This document shows, one piece after another, positions 12,836 through 23,832 of a DNA stretch of 64,000 nt (its first letter is position 1; each line of letters opens with the position of its first letter). The translations under genes and the position numbers were made by a program. The notes below the pieces were generated by a model. That model saw only the letters and a list, made by a program, of their open reading frames with translations. It was not told the DNA's origin and ran no database searches. Source of the stretch: Rugalucina vietnamica (Eukaryota > Mollusca > Bivalvia > Lucinida > Lucinidae); contig OZ024882.1 in assembly GCA_964017185.1 (NCBI GenBank), positions 38,909,988-38,973,987 of the forward strand. Reading direction: 5' to 3'.

Positions 12836-13222
12836 ATATGGTGAAAGGGCAATGTCTAAGCTTTAAATTTGTGACCAAGTTCAGTGGTAATTAATTTTGT
12901 ATGCACACATCCATTTTTTTAAATGACCTAAATTAATCTTCAAATGTTCAAATGCGAAAAAATACCGCTGATTTTGAGAATCTTCCGAAACCCAAATAAA
13001 ACTGAATCATTTTATATTTTGGACAAAGGAAGTGCGGTTTGTTGGATACAAAGACAATGTTGAAATTCGCAGACACTTTGAACCGAAAGGACAAAGGCAT
13101 AAATGTACAGGTTATTATGCTGAAAGTTTCTTTTTTAATGGCTTAACGTATACTTTGTTCTCTTTTTTACCAGAAAAATCAACTTTTTGATGAATGTTCA
13201 ATTATTTCCTTAACGTAATAAC
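12836..13222. other. Unannotated stretch between repeats
   Basis: AT-rich DNA with no ORF, RNA or repeat end that I can support. Confidence 0.4.
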
Positions 13223-14276
13223 AGGGTTGGGGTAATATGGACCATTGGGGAATATGGGCCACCCTGTGTTTTCTTCAAATATTTTACTCAAGACTCATGT
13301 TTGACAAAAAGTAATAACATTTTGTTATTCCCTGGTTATCCAACCTAAATTTACATTCATACCTAAGCTGGTGTTTTCGGACAGGTTAAGTTAATGAACC
13401 CCAATAAAACAGCCTGTGAAAATCATGCACTTAGAATGTTTTAGTTTACACTTAAGAACCAATAAAAAGATTAATGACATTATATAGAACCAAGTTTCAC
13501 GTAAAATTAACCTAATACACCGTTTTTAGAAGATGATGCAAATGGTCATTTGCATGAGCTATTTTTCAGTGTTGGAAAATTTCTCCATTGACATAACCGT
13601 CGTGTCTGGGGTAGTATGGACCATCAATTTCCCAATGTAAATTTTCCTTTTGGGGTAATATGGACCATCTAGTAAGAATTTTGTCTCAAACTCTTTCTGA
13701 AAGTGATACACTGAACATTTGATACCACATGTATTTAGAATTTTAACTTTTGCACTTGTGTGATATGTTTAAAGCTATCTTTGAAAATAAACTCTTTTTT
13801 AAGTGAAGTTTATAAGCTAAATGAACATATTTTGAAATCTGTGACATTTTTGCGAATGTCCGTTTTGTAAGTTTGTCAAGGTGTTTTGATTTTTGATGCG
13901 AAATATTTTTCCAGTGAATTTGTTTCGTGAACATCTATGTTTATTTTATGCTAAATAGACTTTTAACTAGAAGTTTACATTTTGTTTTCCGAATTTATAT
14001 GTTGACATCATCAGCATTTTTAAGTTGTGGTCCATATTACCCCAGTAGAGTGGTCCATATTACCTCAAATGTCTGGGGTAATTTGGACCACCCAGTGGGT
14101 GTGTTTATCATAATAAGCAACAAAAACTAGCAAACGAAATGAAGTAAATTTTATATTAAAATGGTTTGCAGATGCCTGCCTCAAAACAGACACAGTATAC
14201 AATAATAACGTAAATAGCCTGTGGTTGAACTGATTCGTTTTGTGCTTAAGCGGTCCATATTCCCCCAAATTACCCT
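13223..14276. mobile_element. Transposon-like element with iterated 'ggggtaatatggacc' motif
   Basis: The left end begins 'agggttggggtaatatggac' and the right end, read in complement, begins 'agggtaatttgggggaatat', giving imperfect terminal inverted repeats of about 25 bp. The core motif recurs in both orientations inside: plus at 13,232, 13,607, 13,651 and 14,075; minus at 14,028, 14,051 and 14,250. No transposase ORF is visible, so it is non-autonomous. Target-site duplication is unclear. Confidence 0.6.
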
Positions 14277-14571
14277 ATATATTACTTGATGTAACGTGTG
14301 TTTGATAAACAGACATATTCGACATCTATTTGTTGAAATTGTATAAACTATAAAAGTTTGATATTTGGAAGTAGCAAAAACGTTCAAATGCAGGTAGTAT
14401 TGGCCGTATTGCGCAATTTTGGGTACTGAATCCTCATCAGTGACCCTTTATAAAGTCTGCAGACTCTCTGGCTGTATTGGAATTGCTGTGTTGCTCTGTA
14501 TTATACAATGAAACTTATAAAATCAAAGCATATCAGAAATAAATATCCTTTCCCCGAAATATTGTCCCTGA

Positions 14572-14989
14572 TGTAACGATTTCTGTCCCTGATGTAACAC
14601 TTTTCACCGTTACATCACGGACCGTTACATCAGGGACGTATTTTGAATAAATCACCTGTAAATTGCTTCCAATATACTTGTGCGTTCATTGTTATGGTGA
14701 AATGTTTACACAACCACTAAACACGTTTTATGAATAGTACCTACATATTGTCGTTTGAAAAAAATAATCAGTAGAGGCTGTAACATCAGGGAACTATTAT
14801 AAATATACTCACTCACCTGACAATTGTAATTATTATTTTTTCAGATCTACTCTATAGATGTGTCATCACGGCAGTCAGCCATATTTAATTTCAATGTAGC
14901 TCTTCAAAATGCAGATAGATGTTCCACCTTTACCAAGGGGAGTCACCTTGTACTTGGTATTTTTAGATAAATTGTTACATCAGGGACAA
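14572..14989. mobile_element. 418-bp MITE with 'ttgtccctgatgtaac' ends
   Basis: Perfect 16-bp inverted ends lie at 14,572-14,587 and 14,974-14,989. Further copies of the motif lie just inside: plus near 14,584, minus near 14,609, 14,623 and 14,778. There is no coding capacity. No convincing target-site duplication could be read by eye. Confidence 0.7.
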
Positions 14990-15439
14990 AATGCTAGGTA
15001 CAAAGTTTGAACACGTAAATTTAGTATTAAAACCATGGATATTTGCTATCAAAATGTATTATGTCATGCATGAATGATTGAATATAGATGGAGTAGCATT
15101 TAGAACAACCACCTTAGCAAAAAAATCATTGAATCAGAGACAGATAGCAAAAAAATCATTTTGCAGACAGCGAAAATATGCCATTTTAGACACTTTGAGT
15201 AACAATTTTTTATATTTACTAGCACTTTAACGATTTTGTTTTGGATGACTTATACTCACCTCGATTCACACCACATTCCAAGCATAAAACATTTACCAGA
15301 AGTAAACGGTTTTCAGAAAAAACTTATCCGGACAGGATTTGGTTACGAAAAAATATATTGACTCATATACATGAAAATATTTTTAAAAAGATAGATCTAA
15401 GTGTTTTAGCTTGATTTTTTAACTGTTTTGTTAGTAAAC

Positions 15440-16552
15440 AAAGGTTAAAGGACGCATGCGGCTTATTTTTCGAAATGTTATATTTTGAAGGCCTTCTTGG
15501 GTGCCCTTTTGAAAACTGGAGTTATGCTGGGTTTGCAGAGGCGGCCAACGCTGGATTTAAAAGCTTCAAACCTTCAAAAAGCTTGCAAGACAAAATATTT
15601 GGTAAATTGAATCAATATCAATCACGATTCAAGAGCCTATAATGTATAGGAAAATTTGTTTTTTTTTGTTCTTTTTTTGCCTTGTCAGTGAGACCTTACT
15701 CCATTCATATCTAGAATATATATGCATTATGTAGTTTTAACAATGGAAAACACATGAAAATAACAATAATAAGATAACTCTAAGTGTTTATAGCTCAATT
15801 TAAGCAGATTTGTTTCTAAACAAAAGTCAAGGGACATATGTGTCTAATTTTTTCAGAATTGTAAATTTTGGCGGCCTTCTTGGATGCCATCTTGAATACT
15901 GGTTTTACAGAGGTGGCAGACACTGTATTTTTATGCTACAAACCAAGACCAACAGAAACACTATGGTATATAGAATCAATAACAAATTAAATTTTAGAGC
16001 GTATTTTGTATAGGAAAATATGTACTTTTTGTTGTTTTTTCCATGATGGGTTGGATGTCTAAAACCTGTTTTTAAGCATGAGTATTATATATAGAAACAA
16101 TTTCTGTTTCTCTAAAATCTTTACAGATATTATATTTGATAGAAAAGAAGTAAAATAGCAGCCATTACTATCTGATCATAAATAATTTGCCATTAAACCA
16201 ACATTCCGAGGTGAAAAACCTTGGGCACGTGCATTTGTGAATTTAAATGTGATTTTTGCAACTGTTTTACCTAAACTGTCAGTTTTTTTTACTTGAAATA
16301 GACAAATACATCATTCTTACATGAAATGGGGCATTAAAATACCATTACAATGCAAACACATGAAAATTATGATGCATTTTTGTATAGGGGTTGATTTTAA
16401 GAAATGGCAGCCATCTTGGACATCATCTTGAATACTGGAGTTATGCAAGGTTTGCCAAGGTGGCAAACGCTGGATTTTAAAATAACAGACCAATACGAAC
16501 ATTCTGGTATATAGAAACAAATGTGGTACTCAATAGACCACCCCTTGAAAGA
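15440..16552 (-). repeat. Right arm of the ~11-kb inverted repeat
   Basis: Read on the minus strand, 15,590-16,552 repeats the left arm (5,483-6,640). It carries three copies of the 'ccagcgtttgccacct'-type unit (near 15,520, 15,900 and 16,455) against two in the left arm. The sequence between 15,440 and 15,590 is the extra unit. Divergence between arms is clear but moderate, with several indels. Confidence 0.75.
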
Positions 16553-16678
16553 TAGCCCATGATATTTGCTCCACTGTAAGAATATAGATGAATAGAGTGT
16601 TTGGTTTATATTTGTATACTAGTATATTTTTATGAGCCCCGAAACGTATGGTCCGTGATTGTTTTTTTACACTAGGAT

Positions 16679-17712
16679 ATATACTCATCAAAAGATGTTT
16701 TGCACCATTTAGATTTTTTCATATTTTGAAGTGACATTGTAACTAACAAATTTTAAACCTAGCTTTTTGAATTGGCACAGTCTGAAAGAGTTTGATAATG
16801 TGTGTGATAAGACCAAAAATTGCTGCGGAAACGATTTTAGGAACAATTGAAAATTCCCATTTTCTGTAAATGCTGAAAATTGGAAAATCGAAAAAATTCA
16901 ACAAAAAATGCCACAGCATTAAGAACACATTTTTGTTTCCAAATTTACACACAAGAACTCCAAAGCTAATGAGTGTATGCCTAAAAACAATTTTAAAAAT
17001 CTCAAAATTTTAGTAAAAAATCATTTTTTTTATAGAATTGCAATTAAAATATTGGAAAAAATGAGTATAATCGAAATTCATTTCAATTTTGGATCACTCT
17101 GAGATGTTTTGACACCAAAACCTGCCGCCTGTTTTCTTTCTGTTAAAGGCAATCTCATGTCAAAGATGTTGCATGAGTACGTTTTTGATATGCAGCTTAT
17201 AAAAAATTCTGAATTTGGATGGGTTGAAAACCAGTACCTCCAGTTAAACATTAATGGGTGCTGCATGCTGTGTTTGAAAGAAAAACAAACCATTTCATTG
17301 GAGAGATGAGTTACTAAGCTTTATCTTAGAATTTAAACAAAATCTCAAAAATCGTTATTTTTGGTCAAAAATAGTGTTTTTGGCAAAGAAAGTCAATTTT
17401 TAGTTTTTTTTTTTTTGCTTTAAATGATTGCTTTTAGTATTTCGAATGAGGATGTGAAATGAGTTTGGAAGCCCAGAAATAAAGATGTGGGCTTTTTGCT
17501 GCATCCCAATTTTTGGCGTTTTCAAAAACATGCATTTTTGCACATTTTTATTTAATCTTTTTAAGACAAAAATATAGATTTGTCATTCAGGAAGTCCAGC
17601 CCTTTAAGATGGTATTAAGTTTTAAAAGTTTATTTGAAAAATATCTATACTAGACATTATTTCAAAATGAGAAAAATATTAACTGGTGCAAAACTTCTTT
17701 TGATGAGTATAC
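16679..17712. mobile_element. ~1-kb element with ~54-bp inverted ends
   Basis: The left end (16,679-16,732; 'actcatcaaaagatgttttg') is an imperfect reverse complement of the right end (17,659-17,712; 'caaaacttcttttgatgagt'). The interior is AT-rich and holds two opposed ~70-codon ORFs (17,078-17,309) that overlap on both strands and match nothing I know. This is most likely a non-autonomous DNA transposon or a short foldback. Confidence 0.5.
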
Positions 17713-18239
17713 AACATCTCCAATCAGCATTTTTTTCTTTCTTTTCGAATCAGCAAAATCAAACCGTGAATGAAGAAAGGAGAACGTCCATTCTGTATGG
17801 GAGACTGCCTATAGAAAAGGCAAAATAAGTTTTTATTTCAAAAACACTTTTTTGTCAGTGAATTAAATAGTTTGAATATGCATTCATTAATTCCTAGAAT
17901 GTTTTATTCCAGGAAAAACTACCAATTAAAGTTTTTGGTGTGAAAACATAGTTTCTGCAATTTACCTTAATGGAAATTGAAAAAGTTTTTTCAGGTGTGT
18001 CCCCCCCCCCGGGACCAAGAAAATCCTTTTGCATACAGTTGTAGTTTTACATTACAGACATCATATAAAAATTTTGTTTACGACTGTAGCTAGCTTGTAT
18101 ACATATTTCTACCTGGCTGAACATGGCCTAGTGTTTTGAAAGTAGCCACACCAGGTGAAAGTCTGTCCTCTGTTCTTCAATAAGACACACATCTGGTGAA
18201 CTTTGATGATCACCACTTGTTAGGTTTTAGAAATTAGAG
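17713..18239. other. Unannotated stretch with a C run
   Basis: No gene supported. A run of about ten C lies at 18,001-18,010. Confidence 0.4.
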
Positions 18240-18990
18240 TGTCTGTTCCAATTAGTCAATGCCGCTGTGTAATCCCGTGGCAAATTTTTGCTAAAAGTGG
18301 GAAACATGCATTTTCTTATAGAAAAATATATTCTATTTAAGAAAAAAGATGTTTCCATTTTTTTCATGACGTTTTAACGTCATAGTGACGTCACATAAGA
18401 TGGTACCCATTTTTGCATAGTAAAATGTATATAAATAGAGTTAAATAAACCCATTAAAAGTAAATATTGGACATAACTTGTATATTTTGATCAGTTGAGC
18501 TAATATTATAAAGATGGCATCATGTTCGTTAATAGCAAATGCAATTTTGAATTATTTGAGAGTAATTATGACGTAAATATGACGTTAGTAAGTGAAATAC
18601 ATGTCGCTGTATAGTCTTGTTTGTATTTTTGGTAAAATGTTGCAAACAAGATATTTCTTGTAGAAAATATATATATTTCCTATCAGAAAAAAGATGTTTC
18701 TAATTTTTAAAATTGTTTTGACGTTGACGCGACTTTCCGTCATAAAGTGACGTGTGCAGTTATTTTGTCGTATACCAAATTTATTAACTTAGGGCTATTT
18801 ACTTGATTGTAATAACCTTGAATAGTTTGATTAGCTGTTATATTATTAAAAACAACACATTTGAACATAAACTTAATATGCTGAATTTGAATATTAATTA
18901 TTTGTAACAATAACGTCATAATGACCTAAGTGTTTGAAAAATGACGTCACATAAGTATAAACGGTAGATTTGTTTAGAAGTTCAAATGCC
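18240..18990 (+). repeat. Tandem ~340-bp units, plus orientation
   Basis: Two head-to-tail units begin near 18,260 and 18,600. Each has 'cgctgtgt/cgctgtat', 'ggcaaatttttgctaaaa' or its equivalent, 'aagatgtttcca' and CRE-like TGACGTCA/GACGTCAC sites. The same units recur in opposite orientation at 21,650-22,560. This may be an inverted pair flanking 19.0-21.6 kb. Confidence 0.6.
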
Positions 18991-19098
18991 AAAGGTATCC
19001 CGTTTTGTAGGGGGCGATATTTTAGTCATAGGTTGTGTCTAAGATTAATAATTCATGTGAAAAATAAGGTTTATGCAACTAGTGCCTATGTTCATATA

Positions 19099-19335
19099 TG
19101 AGCCGCATCGTGAGAAAACGGGATTATTGCCTATGCGAAAACAAAGGCGCAGATCAGCTTCGCAGTAACTGCGAAGCTGATCAGCGCCTTTGTTTTCGCT
19201 ACACGGATAGTACAATTTCTCTTCTTCTTAAATCCGAAATTTCAAGCTTCTAGCCTGCTTCTGAGACTGTACAGGCCGGTTTATGTCTGAGCTGGTCGGA
19301 ACTCCCGAAGACCGGTTTTCTCGCGTCGCGGCTCA
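19099..19335. mobile_element. 237-bp MITE with TGAGCCGC ends and a 65-bp palindrome
   Basis: Ends 'tgagccgcatcgtgagaaaac' (first 20 of 21 bp) and its near-complement at the right are flanked by TA on both sides. Inside, 19,135-19,199 is an almost perfect palindrome around 'gcagtaactgc', whose outer part reads gcgaaaacaaaggcgc. No coding capacity. Related copies lie at 32,340-32,520 and 35,455-35,890. TGAGCCGC-ended MITEs of this style are abundant in heterodont bivalve genomes (family knowledge, from memory). Confidence 0.8.
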
Positions 19336-19936
19336 TATTATAATGTGCATTAGATGACCTTGGAAGTTTGAAAATTATTTCGTATTAAAGCATAAGCAAA
19401 GCGTCAGTACTTCTTTTAAAATGAAACTAAAACTGTTGCTGGTCGTTAACCATTTCACGTAAAATATATATACTATTTACATGACAATTTGCAAACTAGT
19501 TAGTAGTAAATGGTACTTAAGCTTCTTGAACTTCAACTAACTGATATAGTGAACCTAATCAAATCCACAAGATGGATGTCCTGTTAATAAATCGATAACC
19601 TCTATGGATGGCTTTTCGAATTTTCCGGTATGTTTCACATTTATTTTAATAGTAAATAATCTCTTAGACCAGATGACGGTATCATCGCATTCAAGAGCAC
19701 TATGCTGTTCTTCTTTTTATGGTCTTCTGTCACCGATATGTGTGTTTTTGTACTTCACTTGCAAATCATGTTCGATACTTATCATTTCTGTGTAGTGACA
19801 TTGAGCAAGGCACTTTCAGCTCCACACAGTACTGACTAAATACACAGGAGATACATTGACCAGACCAAACATGAGTCAAACACTTGGCCATTATGTATGA
19901 CCAAACCAACCTGAAAGCTCTAGCTCTAGAATTAAT
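19336..19936. other. Unannotated stretch
   Basis: No supportable gene or repeat boundary. ORFs are 63 codons or shorter. Confidence 0.4.
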
Positions 19937-20047
19937 GAGTAATATATCACTGTTTGTTGGTCAGTTGTAAAGCAGAGCAAATCACGAGCGCGCAGCGCGA
20001 GTGATTTATCTGCGTACAACTGACCGACAAACAGAGATATATTACTC
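19937..20047. repeat. 111-bp palindrome
   Basis: Arms 'gagtaatatatc..tgtttg' and 'caaaca.agatatattactc' enclose a GC-rich centre 'gagcgcgcagcgcgag'. It is extended by 'ttaatgagt' at the left and 'actcattaa' at 20,056-20,064. It resembles the core of a MITE. No ORF. Confidence 0.7.
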
Positions 20048-20065
20048 AACAATTCACTCATTAAC

Positions 20066-20846
20066 AGTGAGTGATACTTAATTCAATCGAAGGTTTTCAG
20101 ATGATTGGTTGATTACTCTTTTTGTCTCTTTTATACTTATATTAAGGTCATAGCTGTCACATGACTGCTGAACTTCATGCATAGTCGCTTGTATTTTAGT
20201 ATCGCAGTTGATATCTTTTACGTAATCTAGCACAATTGTTTGTGACTTGCTTGCGCCTGCAGTTTTCGTAGGTTGAATAACTTGTCACCAATTCATTTCT
20301 TCTTCTGGGAGCCAGTATCAAAGTTCAGATAAGCATATATAGCATGGCAAACACCACATGTATCACAATAAGCCCTGTTATAACCCGAGTGTCACTGAAA
20401 AAGGATCAGAGAATGTGGCAGTCTCAACAAGTGCATGCATGTCACCATGTATGCATCGCTTCACTGATTTTTTCTTGTACCTACAGCAAAAGCAAATGAT
20501 GCAGCAGGTGGTGGAAAAAGCAAGATTAGCATTGTAATTACATGAAGTCATCAAGGCGATGCGTGGCTGGATACTACATATATGAAGCATCGCTTAAGAC
20601 GCTGGTTTTATCGTTTTCATCGTGATAATTTAAAGATGGTCAATGAGGCAAATGAATGCCAATTAAACGATAAAGCGAATTATATCGCATTCATCGCACG
20701 GGCCTTTCATATAACTGATAAAGTTGAAAGTATACACGCAGACTTTTCTAAAGTCATTGCACAGCTAACATACATATCCGAAGATCAATAACAGAGAATC
20801 ATTTATGATACGAAAGGCCAAGAGGATGTATGCGATACCGGAAGCC
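20066..20846. other. Unannotated stretch with a 69-codon ORF
   Basis: The plus-strand ORF 20,582-20,791 is basic and aromatic at its start but has no domain, signal or context that supports a gene. Nothing else seen. Confidence 0.35.
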
Positions 20847-20956
20847 TCTATGGCACAGTGGTTAAGCCACTTGCCTTGTAAACCAGGGGTCGCAAGTTCG
20901 ATCACGGGCTTCTCCAGTCCTTCGGATTGAGACTACAACCTGAGATCCCGTGACAA
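20847..20956 (+). mobile_element. tRNA-derived SINE, plus strand
   Basis: The head contains an A-box-like 'tggcacagtggtt', a TGT-type anticodon loop 'cttgtaa' and a B-box-like 'gttcgatcac'. The acceptor halves gaagcct/gggcttc can pair, but the anticodon stem is mismatched, so a functional tRNA-Thr is unlikely. The body continues with 'ccttcggattgagac...cctgagatcccgtgac', a conserved SINE central domain known in molluscs. The tail is not resolved. Confidence 0.65.
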
Positions 20957-21649
20957 TTTTTCAAAACAAATGACATACCGTGATGAGACTGGATACTATG
21001 TTGTGCCTAATTTGTTAATTCCAATGGATTTAGTCCTCAGACCTGACTTATTTTCAAATCTGTACTCACACATACGATACCACCCCCTTGAAGTACGCAC
21101 GAGTTATCACATCGATGACAGAAATTTCCATGAGCAAGAGAACGATGTATTGTGTAGTATATGGCATTCCAGTAGTCTTGTCGATTACTTTAATGTCAAT
21201 TTTGTAACCAAATACCTTGCATTTTAAATATCACCCCAAACCTTATAAACTTTATATAATGATAATCTAATAAAATGGTGGTGTAAACTTTTTTAAGTCA
21301 TTTGGAAGAAGCCAACGTGATTATTAAATTTTCGTAACGCAAATGAAGCTAAAGGGACCAGAATACTACTATAATGAATATCATTTCACGTATAATTCCG
21401 AATTCAAACATAATGAACCCAAAGCAATACTTTAATGTCGAAATAATTTGTGGAATTCCTTTACCAAAATTGGCGAAAAACTGGGATAATAAACATTATT
21501 TACATAGTATAAAGCTTTTTGGGTTCATGCAACGTCAATGCACTGCTGTAGTTAAATGTTTTCCACAGATTGTCCATTTATGAGGCGATCATTTAGTCAG
21601 AAACATATCTGCTGTATTTTTGTCAAATTGGTGATGTACATTTGTTCTT
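20957..21649. other. Unannotated stretch
   Basis: Short ORFs of 85 and 69 codons (20,970-21,227; 21,374-21,583) carry no recognisable motif. Nothing else is supported. Confidence 0.35.
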
Positions 21650-22560
21650 ATGCGTTCAAGTATTTTCTTGTGTAGTATATTTCTTATTATAACACAAAGA
21701 CGTCAAACCAACGTCACTTTCACGTAGCAGTTGAGCCTACATAGAATCAAAATTGCATTTTAGTTTTGCAATAGGCATACTTAACCACTCTGCCTTTAAA
21801 GTAAGCATTAAATGCCACTATTAGCGCTTCGAGAGAAAAAAAAATCAATAAAATCCACCTTATTTGATAAGAAAAGAGCTTACGTCATTTTGTTACGTCA
21901 TTTTGACGTTAATATTTGGAATAAATAATTGGAACAACATCTTTAATTTTAAATGGCATATATAGCTCTGTATAAAAATCCCAAAGGAAACACTTAAACC
22001 AAACATTTGCCACGGGAGCCAAAATTTAGACACAGCGGCCTAAATTAATGTTTTGTTCAGCGGTGCCGATTCCGATCAGAATGTGTGCTGGATTTCTTTG
22101 CAAGATGGGTAGCTATACGCCGTTAGTATTGGTTTTTCCTTTAAACATATTGTGTTTTTACTAAGTGTACATGGCACGGTCAAATTACTAGTAATTTACA
22201 TTTTTTTTCGCACATAATATAAATTTTATCGAATTTACGTCAAAATGACGTCATTTTTACGTTGCATGAAGGCTGGAATTGCATTAACAATATATTCAAA
22301 ATGTTTCAAACCACTTCACGACCAAATAAAACATACAAATTTGCTTATTTTTTTAAAAAAAGATGCAATGTTCATTTCTGAGAAAAAGTTAGTACGTCAC
22401 TTTGTGACGTCATTGTGACATTAATACACCAAGGAAAAATTGGAAACATCGTTTTTCTGGAAGGGCATATATTTCTCTACATGAAAATGGACAAGAATCA
22501 CTTTTAGCAAAAATTTGCCACGGGAGCTCAAATCTCGACACAGCGGCCTTGACTAAATGT
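21650..22560 (-). repeat. Tandem ~340-500-bp units, minus orientation
   Basis: Reverse complements of the units at 18,240-18,990. Examples are 'ccacgggag' with 'gacacagcggcc' near 22,014-22,044 and 22,516-22,548, and runs of TGACGTCA-like sites near 21,895, 22,240 and 22,400. Order and orientation make an inverted pair with the plus-strand units. Confidence 0.6.
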
Positions 22561-22604
22561 GTTTGTTTATGTCTAAGTGGTGACCCATACCTTTGTCTTG
22601 GCGT

Positions 22605-23345
22605 AAGTCCAATTCGCATGCGCAAAAAATACACGCGTGTAAATATACTCCGGTGTGTATTTATACTCCGGTGTGCAAATAAACCTGAGAGTAAATTTAA
22701 ATTGCGTTCGCATGGGTTTTATCGCCAGGAGTATTTTTGTAGGTAAATTTATCATTTCTGGATTAAAACCTGTTCATTTAAGTTTTCTGTATTTACAAAA
22801 CAAGAAGAGGCTGCTTCAAGGTGTTCATGTAGACCTTGGCAGCAGAAGGGAATCATGTAATGGTCAGGCATAACCTTAGCAGTTATACAGTTCCCTTCAT
22901 CTTTTCACAAGGAATTACTGTTAAAATGCCTCAAGAATCCTAACCAAGAATGTTGAAGAAATAGTGTGGCTGTTTGCACTCCCTATGATCTAAAATGTTA
23001 TGAATGGCAATAAACTCTTATTTAGCAACAATGTCCACAGTTTCAGCAACTGTCATATAATCAGTTAGGAACAAAAATGTGAAAAGGCAGAATATTGACT
23101 TGAAATAAAAATACTCATGGGTAAATTTTACTTTGCGTTCGCATGGGACATAATAGTAAATTTACACGTGTGTATTTGTAAAAATAAAATTTGCACCTGG
23201 TCAGACCAAGGTGTAAATTTACCCATATGTAAATATACTCCGGTGTGTATCTGCGTTCGCATGCGCCATTTACTTACCCCGAGTAAAATTTGCACACTGG
23301 AGTATATTTACACGTGTGTATTTTTGGCGCATGCGAATTGGACTT
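22605..23345. mobile_element. ~741-bp MITE with ~50-bp inverted ends
   Basis: The left end 'aagtccaattcgcatgcgc' and the right end (complement 'gcgcatgcgaattggactt') pair over about 50 bp, including acacg.gtgtaaatatactcc. Internal blocks 'gcgttcgcatgg' (near 22,704, 23,136, 23,249) and 'atactccggtgtg' recur. The GCATGCGC palindromes and alternating 'tacacgtgtgta' make it strongly self-complementary. A 130-codon ORF (23,117-23,509) runs past the right end, so it is not called. Confidence 0.7.
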
Positions 23346-23791
23346 TAGTAACATGTAAGCTTGTGTTTGCACATTTGAGGCAAGTCATTGTGTACATAGT
23401 CATCGGGTTCTATGTTTTGCTAAACTGTGTTGCTCAAAATAAGTGGGCAAATATTTACAAGCTTAAAGCACAAATAGTCGATTTTTGTGTTGCTTGCATG
23501 TATAAGTAGGTACATTTATCAGACATGTAGAGTTCATGTTGACAGTATGTATTTGTGATACACCTGAATGATGACAGTGTATGATATAGGCATTACAGGC
23601 AATGTTCAAAAGTTATAGATAAAATAATTATTTGACAACATCTTTGAAATATTTTACTCGCTTTTTATCAAAATCTGACCCTTTGCAGCATCGTTTTACG
23701 CTGCATATATTATTTTACCATGTATTTCGATCAATACTTGAAAAAATCTTGGTTTTTGGTATCAAATTTTTTTGTCCAAAAATTACCCCTA

Positions 23792-23832
23792 CCCCCCCCC
23801 CCCCCCCAAAAAAAAAAAAAAAAAAAAAAAAA
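23792..23832. repeat. C run followed by A run
   Basis: About 16 C then about 25 A just upstream of the large minisatellite. Length is probably unstable and error-prone in assembly. Confidence 0.85.

Noticed and set aside
20853-20920. Functional tRNA-Thr (TGT)
   Set aside because: Anticodon stem has mismatches and a SINE body follows directly.
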